Positions 1 to 9,503 of a stretch of 64,000 bases of DNA are shown piece after piece (position 1 is the stretch's first letter; each line of letters begins with the position of its first letter). This DNA comes from Alphaproteobacteria bacterium (GTDB lineage: Bacteria; Pseudomonadota; Alphaproteobacteria; Micavibrionales; Micavibrionaceae). Location: positions 186,001 to 250,000 of the forward strand of contig JAJFGR010000012.1 of assembly GCA_021776025.1 (NCBI GenBank), read 5' to 3'. The notes under the pieces were generated by a model. That model did not search any database and was not told the DNA's origin. It saw only the letters and a program-made list of their open reading frames with translations. A program made the position numbers and the translations under genes.

Positions 1-1
1 T

Positions 2-574
2 ACTGTGGCCAATCCAGGATGTTTTGCCTTGCTGGGGCAAATGCTTTTACATCCATTTAAGGGGCTCATTGAAGCTGCGGATATTTTTGCCGTAACAGGG
101 TCCAGCGGCGCGGGGAAAATGCCAATTGAGGGCACACACCACCCGATCAGAAACCATAACATCAAAAGCTATAACATCAATGCTCACCGTCATATTCCGG
201 AGATTATTCGCGCTGGCGATATAACAGAAACTCAGCTCAATTTTGTGCCAACTTCGGGGCCATTTACGCGGGGGATTTTTGCCAATGCGTTTCTGCGGCT
301 AAAAGGCGATATTGAACCGCTTGATCTGGCTGAACAGGCCTATGAAGATGCGCCGTTTGTAAGGTTACAAGAATCTGTAGCGCTGGCCAATGTCGTTGGT
401 TCGAACTTTGTTGATCTATCATTTACCAAAGGCGTTGATGGCACAATCATCGCCCAAGGCGCGCTCGATAATTTGGTAAAAGGCGCCTCAGGCTGTGCGA
501 TTCAAAACATGAACTTAATGTTCGAACTTGATGAAACAGAAGGATTATTTAACTTGGGGACCGTGTATCCATGA
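2..574 (+). CDS. argC: N-acetyl-gamma-glutamyl-phosphate reductase, C-terminal part
   Basis: This enzyme reduces N-acetylglutamyl phosphate to the semialdehyde, the third step of arginine synthesis, in the cytoplasm. The reading frame is open at the left window edge, so the NAD(P)-binding N-terminal half is missing. The visible part begins at the NPGCF motif, which carries the catalytic cysteine of the family, and continues with the GSSGAGK segment and a His-rich stretch (EGTHHPIRNHNIKSYNINAH) typical of ArgC. The stop overlaps the argB start by four bases (ATGA), which points to translational coupling in an arg operon. GTG at position 5 is not the real start. The family call is confident. 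Confidence 0.9.
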   Translation, partial: TVANPGCFALLGQMLLHPFKGLIEAADIFAVTGSSGAGKMPIEGTHHPIRNHNIKSYNINAHRHIPEIIRAGDITETQLNFVPTSGPFTRGIFANAFLRLKGDIEPLDLAEQAYEDAPFVRLQESVALANVVGSNFVDLSFTKGVDGTIIAQGALDNLVKGASGCAIQNMNLMFELDETEGLFNLGTVYP

Positions 575-1479
575 GCAAGAAAAATAGAATGCCGGAATTT
601 TTTATCAATGCTTTTTACGAGAGCAAATTTAAGGACAACTTTTTTGTCATTAAAGCGGGCGGGAAAGTTATTGAAGATGAAAAGGCGCTGAATAATTTAC
701 TATCGAACATCCGCGATCTGACATTGCAGGGCATCAAAGTCCTGCTAATTTATGGCGGCGGCCGGGCCATGGATGTAGAATCTGAAAAACGCGGGATTGC
801 GGTTGAAAAAGTCGGGGGCTTGCGAATTAACCTCGCTGAAAACATCTCGGTTATGAAGCATGTTGTGGGCGGTGATCTGGCGCTGAGCGTATCTGCGGCG
901 CTGGCCAAAAACAACCTCGAAGGCTTGTCGCTCAATGCGCTACCAGCCAATTGGGCGGATATCCAGCTTGCCCCGAAAAACGATAAAGACCTTTTCACCG
1001 GCGGGATTGAGCGCATTCACGCGCGCCCGATTAACCGCTTATTTAAAGTCACGAACTTTGTCGCCTGCACCTGCCTTGCGCTAACCGATGACGGCGTTGT
1101 TTGCAACATAAACGCGGATAAAATTGCGACGCAAACGGCGATCGCCACCAAAGCCCACAAGCTGATTTTCCTCTCTGATGTTGATGGCGTACAGATCAAC
1201 AATGAGACAGCGGGGATCATCACGGCCGAACAAATTGACGGGCATATTGCCGATGGAACAGCAACGGGCGGCATGAAGGTGAAGCTTGAGAATTGCAAGG
1301 CAGCGCTTGATGCAGGTGTGCGGCGCGTGCATTTGCTAAGCGGTTTACGCGCGGATGCCCTCAAAAAAGAAATTTACGAGCCGGTTGGCCCGGGAACAAT
1401 GTTGTTCAGCGAAAGCGAACGTCAATCGTATGAGAATGAAGTTGAAGCGCAAAAATTAATTGAAGGACAGAAATCATGA
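571..1479 (+). CDS. argB: Acetylglutamate kinase
   Basis: This amino-acid kinase phosphorylates N-acetylglutamate, the step before ArgC. The 302 residues contain the N-terminal KAGGKVI loop, a YGGG phosphate-binding loop near residue 62, a GGLRIN segment equivalent to the GLRVT motif of the family, and a C-terminal ATP-binding part with FLSDVDGV and GTATGGMKVKLENC. It overlaps argC upstream and argD downstream by four bases each. The last 20 or so residues (after GPGTMLF) are polar and extend past the usual end of the kinase fold. The loop motifs deviate slightly from the commonest versions (KYGGNAM, HGGGPQI), but the operon position leaves little doubt about the role. Confidence 0.9.
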   Translation: MSKKNRMPEFFINAFYESKFKDNFFVIKAGGKVIEDEKALNNLLSNIRDLTLQGIKVLLIYGGGRAMDVESEKRGIAVEKVGGLRINLAENISVMKHVVGGDLALSVSAALAKNNLEGLSLNALPANWADIQLAPKNDKDLFTGGIERIHARPINRLFKVTNFVACTCLALTDDGVVCNINADKIATQTAIATKAHKLIFLSDVDGVQINNETAGIITAEQIDGHIADGTATGGMKVKLENCKAALDAGVRRVHLLSGLRADALKKEIYEPVGPGTMLFSESERQSYENEVEAQKLIEGQKS

Positions 1480-2675
1480 GTGATACACAGAAAATTATCG
1501 ATGAAACTTTTGAAATGCTGGTGAAAACCTATGCGCCACAACCGGTTATCCTTGATTACGGCAAAGGCTGTAAAGCGTGGGATACGGACGGCAAAGAGTA
1601 TATCGACTGTTCTGTTGGCTATGCGGTTGCCTCTTTGGGGCATGCCCACCCTGCCCTGCTCAAAACGATTAACGATCAAGCAGCCCGGATGATGATCTGC
1701 CAAGCATCTTATACAACAAAAGAGAAGCTGAAAGCGACCAAGCTGCTGGTCGAAAATAGTTGTTTTGATCTGATTTATTTTTCCAACAGCGGGACGGAAA
1801 GCGTTGAGGCTTCCCTAAAATGTGCACGTAAATGGGCCTATGAAGAAAAAGGTGAAGAGTGCAACGAGATTATCGCTTTTCACAAAAGCTTTCATGGGCG
1901 CACCTTTGGCGCTGCCAGTATCACAGAAAAGTGTCACTCCCAGCCATTCTTTGGCCCATATATCCCCGGTGTGCATTTTGCAACGCTGAATGATTTGGCG
2001 AGCGTGAAAGAATTGGTTTCTGATAAGACGGCAGCGATTATTATTGAACCTGTACAGGGTGAAGGTGGGCTTGTCCCTGCGGATAAGGACTTCCTGAAAG
2101 GCCTGCGCCAGCTTTGTGATGATGAAAATATCTGCCTCATATTCGATGAAGTACAGGTTGGATTTGGACGTCTCGGCACATTGCATGCTTATGAATCATT
2201 TGGCGTAGAACCAGATATTTCCGCATGGGCCAAGGGCATCGGCAGCGGCTTCCCTGTTGGGGCGATGGCGGCGAAGGAGAAATTCGGACGTGCCCTTACT
2301 GTGGGTACGCACGGCACGACCTTTGGCGGAAACCCGCTTGCCTGCGCGGTTGTGGCTTGTGTGGTGAGCGAGATGCTTAAACCTGAATTTCTTGAGAATG
2401 TGAACAAAGTCTCCGGTATTTTGTTTGACGGTTTGAATGAACTTAAACGCAGCTCGAACAAGATCACTGATATTCGCGGCAAAGGTCTGATGATTGGAAT
2501 TGATACGGTTTTTGATATATCGAACCTTATCAGCACACTGCAAAAAAACGGCTTGATGGCCACGCAAGCCGGGAAAGAAACGCTGCGCCTTGTTCCTCCT
2601 TTGGTTTTGAGTGAAGACGAAGCCAAAGAGGTTCTCGCAATCATCACGAAAACGCTCAGTGAGCTGGAAGAATGA
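1476..2675 (+). CDS. argD: Acetylornithine aminotransferase
   Basis: This class III PLP-dependent aminotransferase makes N-acetylornithine from the semialdehyde and glutamate. The 399 residues match the usual family length. Visible landmarks are SNSGTESVEASLK (cofactor phosphate site, from residue 103), the LIFDEVQVGFGR segment with the PLP-contacting Asp (around 221), and AWAKGIGSGFPVGA with the Schiff-base lysine at about residue 253. A GTTFGGNPLAC segment follows. It is translationally coupled to argB by a 4-bp overlap, and argF follows after 3 bases. Related class III enzymes such as succinylornithine or GABA aminotransferase look similar; the operon decides for ArgD. Confidence 0.92.
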   Translation: MSDTQKIIDETFEMLVKTYAPQPVILDYGKGCKAWDTDGKEYIDCSVGYAVASLGHAHPALLKTINDQAARMMICQASYTTKEKLKATKLLVENSCFDLIYFSNSGTESVEASLKCARKWAYEEKGEECNEIIAFHKSFHGRTFGAASITEKCHSQPFFGPYIPGVHFATLNDLASVKELVSDKTAAIIIEPVQGEGGLVPADKDFLKGLRQLCDDENICLIFDEVQVGFGRLGTLHAYESFGVEPDISAWAKGIGSGFPVGAMAAKEKFGRALTVGTHGTTFGGNPLACAVVACVVSEMLKPEFLENVNKVSGILFDGLNELKRSSNKITDIRGKGLMIGIDTVFDISNLISTLQKNGLMATQAGKETLRLVPPLVLSEDEAKEVLAIITKTLSELEE

Positions 2676-2678
2676 ATC

Positions 2679-3599
2679 ATGACACAGGTTAAACATTTCC
2701 TGGATCTGGATCAGATCGACCCGGATGAGCTGAAGAGCATTCTAAAAAAAGCTCACGCGCTTAAAGCTCAAAAATATAACCCGCCGCAGCTTTTTGCAGG
2801 GCTATCGCTAGCGATGGTGTTTGACAAGCTTTCGACGCGCACGCGTGTGTCCTTTGACGTGGCAATGAAGCAGCTCGGCGGGCACACGGTTGTGATGTCG
2901 AAAGGTGAAATGCAAATTGGCGGCGCGGAAAGCATTGAGAGTACAGCGAATGTACTCTCACGCTTTGTTGATGGCGTGATGGTGCGGATAAGCGAGCATA
3001 ACAAGCTGCTCGAGCTTGCCGAATATTCAGGCGTTCCAGTGATTAACGGCATGACCGATAAATCACACCCGTGCCAAATTATGGCGGACGTGATGACAAT
3101 TGAAGAAAAGCTGGGCAGCGCTGAGGGTAAGAAAATCGCGTGGCTTGGTGATTATAATAACGTGTCGCAGAGCTATATCGATGCCTCAAAAGTTTTCGGG
3201 TTTGAGTTTGTGATAGCCCTTCCGGAAGATCTTAATGGCAATGTGCCCGACGGTGTTTCCTTCACCAACGATGCGAAGGAAGCAGTAAAGGATGCTGACG
3301 TTCTTGTCACCGACACATGGGTATCGATGGGCCAAGAAGGCAAGGATATTGAAAAATTCTGGCCTTATCAGGTGAACGCCGACTTGATGTCGCTCGCGCA
3401 CAAGGACGCAATATTCATGCACTGCCTGCCTATCCATGAATGGGAAGAAGTGAGCGAAGAGGTTGCCAAAGGCCCCCAGAGCGTTATCTATGATGAAGCA
3501 GAGAACCGTTTACACGCGCAAAAAGCCATTCTCGCATGGTGTTTAGAGGATGCAGGCGTGAGCGTTTCACAAAAGAGTTTTAATTTCGGGAATAAATAA
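2679..3599 (+). CDS. argF: Ornithine carbamoyltransferase
   Basis: This enzyme condenses ornithine with carbamoyl phosphate to give citrulline. The 306-residue length is normal. The carbamoyl-phosphate motif STRTR lies near residue 51, followed by DKSHPCQIMAD with the His-Pro-Cys-Gln signature and MHCLPIHEWEEV with the catalytic HCLP motif. The residues after HCLP (IHEWEEV) differ from the common AHRGEEV version in this class, a small oddity outside the core motif. Overall similarity is to ordinary alphaproteobacterial OTCases rather than to the acetyl- or succinyl-ornithine enzymes, so the pathway here is the classical one. Its stop is directly followed by the next start. Confidence 0.92.
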   Translation: MTQVKHFLDLDQIDPDELKSILKKAHALKAQKYNPPQLFAGLSLAMVFDKLSTRTRVSFDVAMKQLGGHTVVMSKGEMQIGGAESIESTANVLSRFVDGVMVRISEHNKLLELAEYSGVPVINGMTDKSHPCQIMADVMTIEEKLGSAEGKKIAWLGDYNNVSQSYIDASKVFGFEFVIALPEDLNGNVPDGVSFTNDAKEAVKDADVLVTDTWVSMGQEGKDIEKFWPYQVNADLMSLAHKDAIFMHCLPIHEWEEVSEEVAKGPQSVIYDEAENRLHAQKAILAWCLEDAGVSVSQKSFNFGNK

Positions 3600-4922
3600 A
3601 TGAGCAAAAAAGACCAATATAAAAAGAAAACTATCGGTGAACATGCGCTTAAGCCTGAAACGATGATGATGTCCTATGGGTATAACCCTGCATTTTCGGA
3701 AGGGTCAGTCAAACCGCCGGTATTTTTAACATCGACCTTTGCCTATGAAACTCCTGAGGACGGCGAAGAATTTTTCCACATGATGGCCGGACGCAAACCA
3801 TCACCAGAAGGCAGCCTTGGGGGGCTTATTTATAGCCGTTTTAACCACCCAAACGTCGAAATCATCGAGGACCGCCTCGCCGTTTATGAAGGCTCAGAGC
3901 GCGCAGTGATGTTTGCCAGCGGTATGGGCGCGATTAGCGCGACATTGCTCGCTTACCTACGCCCCGGCGATGTGATTGTGCAGAGCGTTCCGCTTTATGG
4001 CGGCACAGAAACCCTGATCCGCAAGTTTTTGCCGGAGTTCAACATTGAAACAGCAGACTTCAATGATGGGCTCGATGAAGAAGCGATGCTGAGCTCTTTG
4101 CGCGAAGCCGCGAAAAAAGGTCGCTTGGCGATGGTTTTCTTCGAAACACCATCAAACCCAACCATCAGCATGGTTGATTTTGAAGCGCTGATCCGCTGCG
4201 TTGACACCATCGAAAAAGAAACGGGACACCGCCCGCTCACAGTATGTGACAACACGCTGCTTGGTCCGGTTTTTCAAAAGGCGGTGCCGCAAGGGATCGA
4301 TATTTCCGTTTATTCTGTTACCAAATATATTGGCGGGCATAGCGATCTTGTCGCTGGCGCTGTTTGCGGATCACGTGAAGTTCTTCGGCCTATACGCTCC
4401 TTACGCGGGACGATGGGGATTAATCTTGACCCGCATACGAGCTGGATGATTTCAAGATCATTGGAGACTTTAAGCATCCGCATGGAGCGCTCTGCCGATA
4501 GCGGGCGCAAGGTCGCTGAATGGCTTGCGGCAAACCCTTATATCAAGACCGATGTTTATCACCCAGACCTCATAGAAGACCCGAAATATAAGGCGGTTTA
4601 TGAACGCCAATGCACAGGGCCCGGCTCAACCTTTTCCTTTGTCATTGATGCAGGTAAGGATGAGGCCTTTAAGCTCATAAATGCTTTATCGATCTTCAAA
4701 TCTGCGGTATCACTAGGAGGAAGCGAAAGTCTCGTTTGTCATCCGGCCAGCACGACACATTCCGGCGTTCCAGTTGAGGTTAGGGAATCCGTAGGACTGA
4801 GCGACGGGATTGTACGCCTTTCCATTGGGCTTGAACATCCAGATGATCTGATCGCAGATCTGGATAACGCCTTTCAGGAAACCTTTGGACGCTCTAAACC
4901 CGCCAACAACACAGAAAGGTAG
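3600..4922 (+). CDS. Cys/Met-metabolism PLP-dependent enzyme (cystathionine gamma-synthase family)
   Basis: A 440-residue member of the gamma-family of PLP enzymes (cystathionine gamma-synthase, methionine gamma-lyase and O-acetylhomoserine sulfhydrylase relatives). Landmarks are YSRFNHPN near residue 78, ASGMGAISATLLA (PLP phosphate site), the aspartate in VCDNTLLGP, and the Schiff-base lysine at about 242 in SVTKYIGGHSD. The C-terminal SLGGSESLVCHPASTTH segment is characteristic of the family. The exact substrate cannot be read from the sequence. It sits inside the arginine operon, starting immediately after the argF stop, although it has no known arginine role; a link between sulfur and arginine metabolism is only inferred from position. 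A polar 15-residue N-terminus precedes the conserved part. Confidence 0.85.
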   Translation: MSKKDQYKKKTIGEHALKPETMMMSYGYNPAFSEGSVKPPVFLTSTFAYETPEDGEEFFHMMAGRKPSPEGSLGGLIYSRFNHPNVEIIEDRLAVYEGSERAVMFASGMGAISATLLAYLRPGDVIVQSVPLYGGTETLIRKFLPEFNIETADFNDGLDEEAMLSSLREAAKKGRLAMVFFETPSNPTISMVDFEALIRCVDTIEKETGHRPLTVCDNTLLGPVFQKAVPQGIDISVYSVTKYIGGHSDLVAGAVCGSREVLRPIRSLRGTMGINLDPHTSWMISRSLETLSIRMERSADSGRKVAEWLAANPYIKTDVYHPDLIEDPKYKAVYERQCTGPGSTFSFVIDAGKDEAFKLINALSIFKSAVSLGGSESLVCHPASTTHSGVPVEVRESVGLSDGIVRLSIGLEHPDDLIADLDNAFQETFGRSKPANNTER

Positions 4923-4929
4923 CAGAAAC

Positions 4930-5208
4930 ATGGATAAAATCAAAGCAACCTTAACACAGCTCTGGAATGGCGGCATACCGCTGGTACAGACATTCTGGCT
5001 CTATTATTTCGTCGGAATGCTGGTTATGCGTATTCCCGCCAATGCGATTGGCGCTGCTGGCGCGCTCCTTATTATAGGGTGGACCGGATATATGGTCTTG
5101 CCAATCTGGCGTTCAGCAGATAAATACACCGGCAAGCCGATATTTGCCTTACTGGCAAAAATCGCCGCCGTGCTGATAGCGCTCGGTGTATTGGGAAGCG
5201 TACTTTAA
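4930..5208 (+). CDS. Small membrane protein, unknown function
   Basis: The 92-residue product has about three hydrophobic stretches (roughly residues 15-35, 38-58 and 69-90), so it is probably an inner-membrane protein. The start at ATG 4930 is preferred over an upstream in-frame ATG inside the preceding gene, because that choice removes a polar extension translated from the neighbouring reading frame. It lies 7 bases after the PLP-enzyme gene and 12 bases before argG, so it is co-transcribed with the arginine genes. No family was recognised. A role as an accessory transporter subunit is possible but unsupported. Confidence 0.6.
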   Translation: MDKIKATLTQLWNGGIPLVQTFWLYYFVGMLVMRIPANAIGAAGALLIIGWTGYMVLPIWRSADKYTGKPIFALLAKIAAVLIALGVLGSVL

Positions 5209-5220
5209 AAAGGAAAAATT

Positions 5221-6498
5221 ATGAGCAAAGGTAAAATCGTACTCGCCTATTCGGGCGGACTGGACACATCTGTCATCCTCAAATGGTTTATTGAGGAAGA
5301 CTATGAGGTGATCGCCTATATCGCCGATGTCGGTCAAGAAGAAGATTTCGAAGCCGCGAAAGCAAAGGCTGAAAAAATCGGCGCGGCGAAGGTTTATATT
5401 GAAGACCTTAAAGAGGAATTCGTTACTGACTATATCTTTCCCATTATTAAATCTCACGGGGTTTATGAAGGTCGATACCAACAGGGCACTACGATTGCAC
5501 GGCCCATCATCGCCAAACGTCAAATTGAAATCGCCGAAAAAGAAGGCGCTCAATTCGTTAGCCATGGTGCAACGGGTAAAGGCAACGATCAGGTGCGGTT
5601 TGAACTATCTTACTATGCTTTGAAACCAGATATTAAAGTACTCGCACCATGGAAAATGGAGGAGTTTCTCACCCGTTTTCAGGGCCGCACGGATATGCTG
5701 AATTACTGCGACAAACACGGCATTCCCGTGACAGCAACGCGCAAGAAGCCGTATTCCGAGGATGATAACCTTCTGCATATTTCTCATGAAGCGGGCATTC
5801 TGGAAGATCCGAATGCGGTATGCGCTGAGGATGTGTATTCGCGCACCTCCTCTCCCGATCAATGGCCTGACGCACCAGAAGTGATTACGATCAGCTTTAA
5901 AGAAGGTATTCCGGTTAAGGTTGAGGCTGATGGACAAATCACCACAGGCGCTTTAGCGCTGTTCGAAAAGCTGAATGAGCTTGGCACAAAACACGGCATA
6001 GGCCGCATGGACATGGTTGAAAATCGTTTTGTCGGCATTAAATCCCGCGGTGTCTATGAAACACCGGGCGGCGATATTCTCTATAAAGCCCACCGTGATC
6101 TACAAAGCCTGACCATGGACCGTGAAGTAATGAAAATTTGCGACAGGCTAGCACTCGACATTGGCCATACCATCTATAACGGTTTCTGGTTTTCACCGGA
6201 ATTCGAACTGCTAATGCATACAACGGATAAAGCGCAGGAAGTTGTGAATGGCGAAGTGCAGGTGCAACTATACAAAGGCAGCGCATATCCTATTGCCCGC
6301 ACATCCCCCAACGCGCTGTATGATCCATACCAATCCTCCATGGATGAAGGTGAAGAGGAATATGTACAGGAAGGCGGCGCTTTGGATTATGATCAGAAAG
6401 ATGCCGACGGCTTTATCAAAATCAACGCGGTGCGGCTGCGGAATAACACCGCCGTGCGCGGTGAAACGCCGGCGAGCAAGCCACGGAAAGCTGCCTAG
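5221..6498 (+). CDS. argG: Argininosuccinate synthase
   Basis: This enzyme joins citrulline and aspartate using ATP, the penultimate step of arginine synthesis. The 425 residues include the PP-loop AYSGGLDTS near residue 9, the [14 protein letters not shown] motif (around residue 116) and the [15 protein letters not shown] segment, all hallmarks of ArgG. The C-terminal tail after RNNTAVRGE is short and polar. An AAAGGAAAA purine stretch lies just before the start. It precedes argH by 3 bases, completing the ornithine-to-arginine branch within this operon. Confidence 0.96.
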   Translation: MSKGKIVLAYSGGLDTSVILKWFIEEDYEVIAYIADVGQEEDFEAAKAKAEKIGAAKVYIEDLKEEFVTDYIFPIIKSHGVYEGRYQQGTTIARPIIAKRQIEIAEKEGAQFVSHGATGKGNDQVRFELSYYALKPDIKVLAPWKMEEFLTRFQGRTDMLNYCDKHGIPVTATRKKPYSEDDNLLHISHEAGILEDPNAVCAEDVYSRTSSPDQWPDAPEVITISFKEGIPVKVEADGQITTGALALFEKLNELGTKHGIGRMDMVENRFVGIKSRGVYETPGGDILYKAHRDLQSLTMDREVMKICDRLALDIGHTIYNGFWFSPEFELLMHTTDKAQEVVNGEVQVQLYKGSAYPIARTSPNALYDPYQSSMDEGEEEYVQEGGALDYDQKDADGFIKINAVRLRNNTAVRGETPASKPRKAA

Positions 6499-6501
6499 AC
6501 C

Positions 6502-7821
6502 ATGTCTAAAAACAGTGCGAACAAGATGTGGGGTGGGCGGTTCAGCGAGAAGCCGTCCGATATTATGGAGCAGATCAATGCGAGCATTGATGTGGATGTG
6601 CGGTTATGGCCCCATGATATTGCAGGTTCCAAAGCGCACTGTGAGATGCTGGTGAAGCAAAAGATTATTTCCAAAGATGACGGTGCGGCCATTCTCAAAT
6701 GTCTTGACCAGATTGCCGGGGAAATTGAGAGCGGTCAGTTTGAGTTTAAACGGAGCCTTGAAGACATTCATATGAATATCGAAAGCCGCTTGCGCGAGAT
6801 TATCGGCGATGTGGCGGGGAAGCTGCATACAGCGCGCAGCCGCAATGATCAGGTGGCGACAGATTTTCGCCTCTGGTGCCGGGATGCAATTAATGAGCTG
6901 ATCGCTAAAATTGAAGCTCTGCAGGGCACGCTTGAAGGTTTAAGCAATACGCATAAAGATGCGGTGATGCCGGGATTTACGCATTTACAGCCCGCGCAAC
7001 CTGTCACACTCGGCCTGCATCTTGATACTTATAATCAAATGCTTGCCCGAGATAAATCGCGGCTGGAGGATTGTACGATCCGGCTTAATCAATGCCCGCT
7101 AGGCGCAGCGGCAATGGCGGGAACGCCTTTTCCGATTGACCGGAAGATGACCGCTGAGGCGCTCGGCTTTGATAACCCCATCCCCAATACGATGGACGCC
7201 GTTTCAGACCGGGATTTTGTGGCTGAGCTGCTGTTTTGCTGCTCTCTCTCCGGCATTCACCTATCACGGCTGGCGGAGGAAATCATTATCTGGGCGACGC
7301 CGCAATTTAGTTATATCACGCTGTCTGATCAATGGAGCACAGGCTCGTCCATCATGCCGCAGAAGAAAAATCCGGATGCGGCGGAGCTGGTGCGGGGGAA
7401 AACAGGACGGCTGAATGGCAATTTGGTGCAGGCGCTGACGATGCTGAAAGGTTTGCCGCTGACTTATAACAAGGATCTTCAGGAAGACAAAGAGTTTGTT
7501 TTCGATAGCGTAGATACGCTTTCGCTGTGTCTGGAAGCGATGGAGGGGATGCTGTCATCCGCCACGTTTAACACCGCGCGGATGCTGGAGACTGCGGAAG
7601 ATGGCTATACGACTGCGACCGCGCTGGCCGACTGGCTGGTGATGAATCTGGATATGCCGTTTCGCGATGCCCACCACACTACCGGCGCGATTGTGAAGCT
7701 GGCCGAAGATAAGGGCTGCAAGCTTGATGAATTGGAGCTGGCCGATATGCAGGCTGTGGAAGCCAAGATCACGGATGCGGTTTATTCTGTTCTCAGCGTT
7801 AAAAATGCCGTAAACCGATAG
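6502..7821 (+). CDS. argH: Argininosuccinate lyase
   Basis: This enzyme splits argininosuccinate into arginine and fumarate. The 439 residues carry the fumarase/aspartase superfamily signature GSSIMPQKKNPD with the catalytic serine loop, the substrate segment HTARSRNDQVATDFRLW, and MPGFTHLQPAQPVT. The N-terminus NKMWGGRFSEKPS is typical of ArgH. Only two bases separate it from the following ABC ATPase gene, so the operon continues beyond the biosynthetic genes. Confidence 0.96.
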   Translation: MSKNSANKMWGGRFSEKPSDIMEQINASIDVDVRLWPHDIAGSKAHCEMLVKQKIISKDDGAAILKCLDQIAGEIESGQFEFKRSLEDIHMNIESRLREIIGDVAGKLHTARSRNDQVATDFRLWCRDAINELIAKIEALQGTLEGLSNTHKDAVMPGFTHLQPAQPVTLGLHLDTYNQMLARDKSRLEDCTIRLNQCPLGAAAMAGTPFPIDRKMTAEALGFDNPIPNTMDAVSDRDFVAELLFCCSLSGIHLSRLAEEIIIWATPQFSYITLSDQWSTGSSIMPQKKNPDAAELVRGKTGRLNGNLVQALTMLKGLPLTYNKDLQEDKEFVFDSVDTLSLCLEAMEGMLSSATFNTARMLETAEDGYTTATALADWLVMNLDMPFRDAHHTTGAIVKLAEDKGCKLDELELADMQAVEAKITDAVYSVLSVKNAVNR

Positions 7822-7823
7822 GT

Positions 7824-9446
7824 ATGGCTAGCAATAATTCCAAGGCACTTCTTTCGATAAAAAATCTATCCGTAGATTTTAAAGTCCAAGGCGGGTTATT
7901 CCGCGCGGTGGATGATGTCAGTTTTGAGATTGCCAAGGGCGAGACAGTGGCGCTGGTTGGTGAGAGCGGCTCGGGCAAGTCTGTCACTGCGCTGGCGGCG
8001 ATGCAGCTGCTGCCCTACCCGCAAGCCATTCATCCTGAGGGTTCTTCCATCATTTTCGAAGGTGATGAGTTGGTTGGCAAAGGCGATAGCTTTATGCGCG
8101 CCATTCGCGGGCAGCAAATCGGGATGATTTTTCAGGAACCGCTGACAGCGCTCAACCCGCTGCACAATATTGAGAAACAAATTTCCGAGGTGCTGTTCCT
8201 GCATCAAAATATGAGCAAGCCGGATGCGCGCGCGCGGGTGTTGGAGCTGCTCGATCTGGTTGGCTTAGAGAATTTAAAAACCCGGATGGGCGCGTACCCG
8301 CATGAACTTTCGGGCGGGCAACGTCAACGTGTGATGATTGCGATGGCCTTGGCGAATAACCCGGAGCTATTGATTGCCGATGAGCCAACAACGGCGCTGG
8401 ATGTCACCGTACAGGCGCAGGTGCTGGAGCTTTTGAAAGATTTACAAAAGCGTTTGGGGATGGCGCTGCTGCTCATCACTCATGACCTGACCATAGTTGA
8501 GAAAATGAGCGACCGTGTTTGCGTGATGCAAAATGGTAAAATTGTTGAACAGAACGAGACCAAAAAGCTGTTTGCCGCCCCCCAGCATGAATACACAAAA
8601 ATACTGCTCTCCGCACAACCAAAAGGTGATGCGATTGAAGTTGACGGGGACGCGCGGGTTATTGTTGAGGGCACAGGCATCAAAATTCACTTCCCGAATA
8701 AGAAAAATATTTTCGGCAAAGCAACATCATGGGTCAAGGCGGTCGATGATATTGATGTGGTGGCCAAAGAAGGCCAGACGATTGGCGTTGTTGGCGAAAG
8801 TGGTTCTGGGAAAACAACGCTAGGTCTAGGGCTGCTGCGACTTTTGGGTGCAGATGGAACAATCGTATTTGCGGGCCAAGATATTTCCCGCGCCTCACAA
8901 AAAGATATGCTGCCGCTACGTGAAGATATGCAGATTGTGTTTCAGGACCCGTTTGGCTCGCTTTCCCCGCGGATGAGCGTCAGCCAGATTATTGGCGAGG
9001 GTCTAAAAATTCACCGCAAAAATTTAAGCACCGAAGAACGCGAAGCCGAAATCATCAAGGCGCTGGAAGATGTGGAGATGGACCCGGACACCCGGCATCG
9101 TTATCCGCATGAGTTTTCCGGCGGGCAGCGACAGCGGATCTCGATTGCCCGCGCGCTCGCGCTTCGCCCGAAATTTATCGTGCTGGATGAGCCAACATCA
9201 GCACTAGATATTTCTGTGCAGGCGCAGATTGTTGATCTGCTGCGCGCATTACAGGAAAAGCATAAGCTGTCCTATATGTTCATCAGCCATGATCTGCGCG
9301 TTGTTAAAGCCATGGCGCATGATTTGATTGTGATGAAGGATGGCAAGGTCGTGGAATCCGGTCCGGCTAAAGCGATCTTTGATAATCCGCAGGAAGACTA
9401 CACCAAGGCGCTTCTCGCTGCCGCGCTTGATCTCAAGACCGCATAA
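7824..9446 (+). CDS. Double ABC-transporter ATPase (oligopeptide/microcin C type, YejF-like)
   Basis: The 540-residue protein contains two complete nucleotide-binding domains. The first has Walker A GESGSGKS near residue 47, signature LSGGQRQR and Walker B LLIADEPT. The second has GESGSGKT near 333, FSGGQRQR and FIVLDEPT. Each domain ends in the short C-terminal segment typical of the oligopeptide/dipeptide importer subfamily. Fused double ATPases of this kind usually energise a peptide importer with separate permeases and a periplasmic binding protein, none of which is encoded nearby. It starts 2 bases after argH and ends at a terminator, so it is the last gene of the operon. A role in peptide or arginine-containing substrate uptake is inference. 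Confidence 0.85.
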   Translation: MASNNSKALLSIKNLSVDFKVQGGLFRAVDDVSFEIAKGETVALVGESGSGKSVTALAAMQLLPYPQAIHPEGSSIIFEGDELVGKGDSFMRAIRGQQIGMIFQEPLTALNPLHNIEKQISEVLFLHQNMSKPDARARVLELLDLVGLENLKTRMGAYPHELSGGQRQRVMIAMALANNPELLIADEPTTALDVTVQAQVLELLKDLQKRLGMALLLITHDLTIVEKMSDRVCVMQNGKIVEQNETKKLFAAPQHEYTKILLSAQPKGDAIEVDGDARVIVEGTGIKIHFPNKKNIFGKATSWVKAVDDIDVVAKEGQTIGVVGESGSGKTTLGLGLLRLLGADGTIVFAGQDISRASQKDMLPLREDMQIVFQDPFGSLSPRMSVSQIIGEGLKIHRKNLSTEEREAEIIKALEDVEMDPDTRHRYPHEFSGGQRQRISIARALALRPKFIVLDEPTSALDISVQAQIVDLLRALQEKHKLSYMFISHDLRVVKAMAHDLIVMKDGKVVESGPAKAIFDNPQEDYTKALLAAALDLKTA

Positions 9447-9448
9447 AA

Positions 9449-9473
9449 AAAGGCGGCCATTACAGCCGCCTTT
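9449..9473. terminator. Bidirectional intrinsic terminator
   Basis: A perfect 9-bp inverted repeat (AAAGGCGGC / GCCGCCTTT) has a 7-base loop between two convergent genes. On the - strand it is followed by six T residues, making it a good terminator for the aquaporin gene; on the + strand the T tract is short. Confidence 0.85.
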
Positions 9474-9503
9474 GGTTACGCAGTATAATCAAGTTAAGCA
9501 GAG

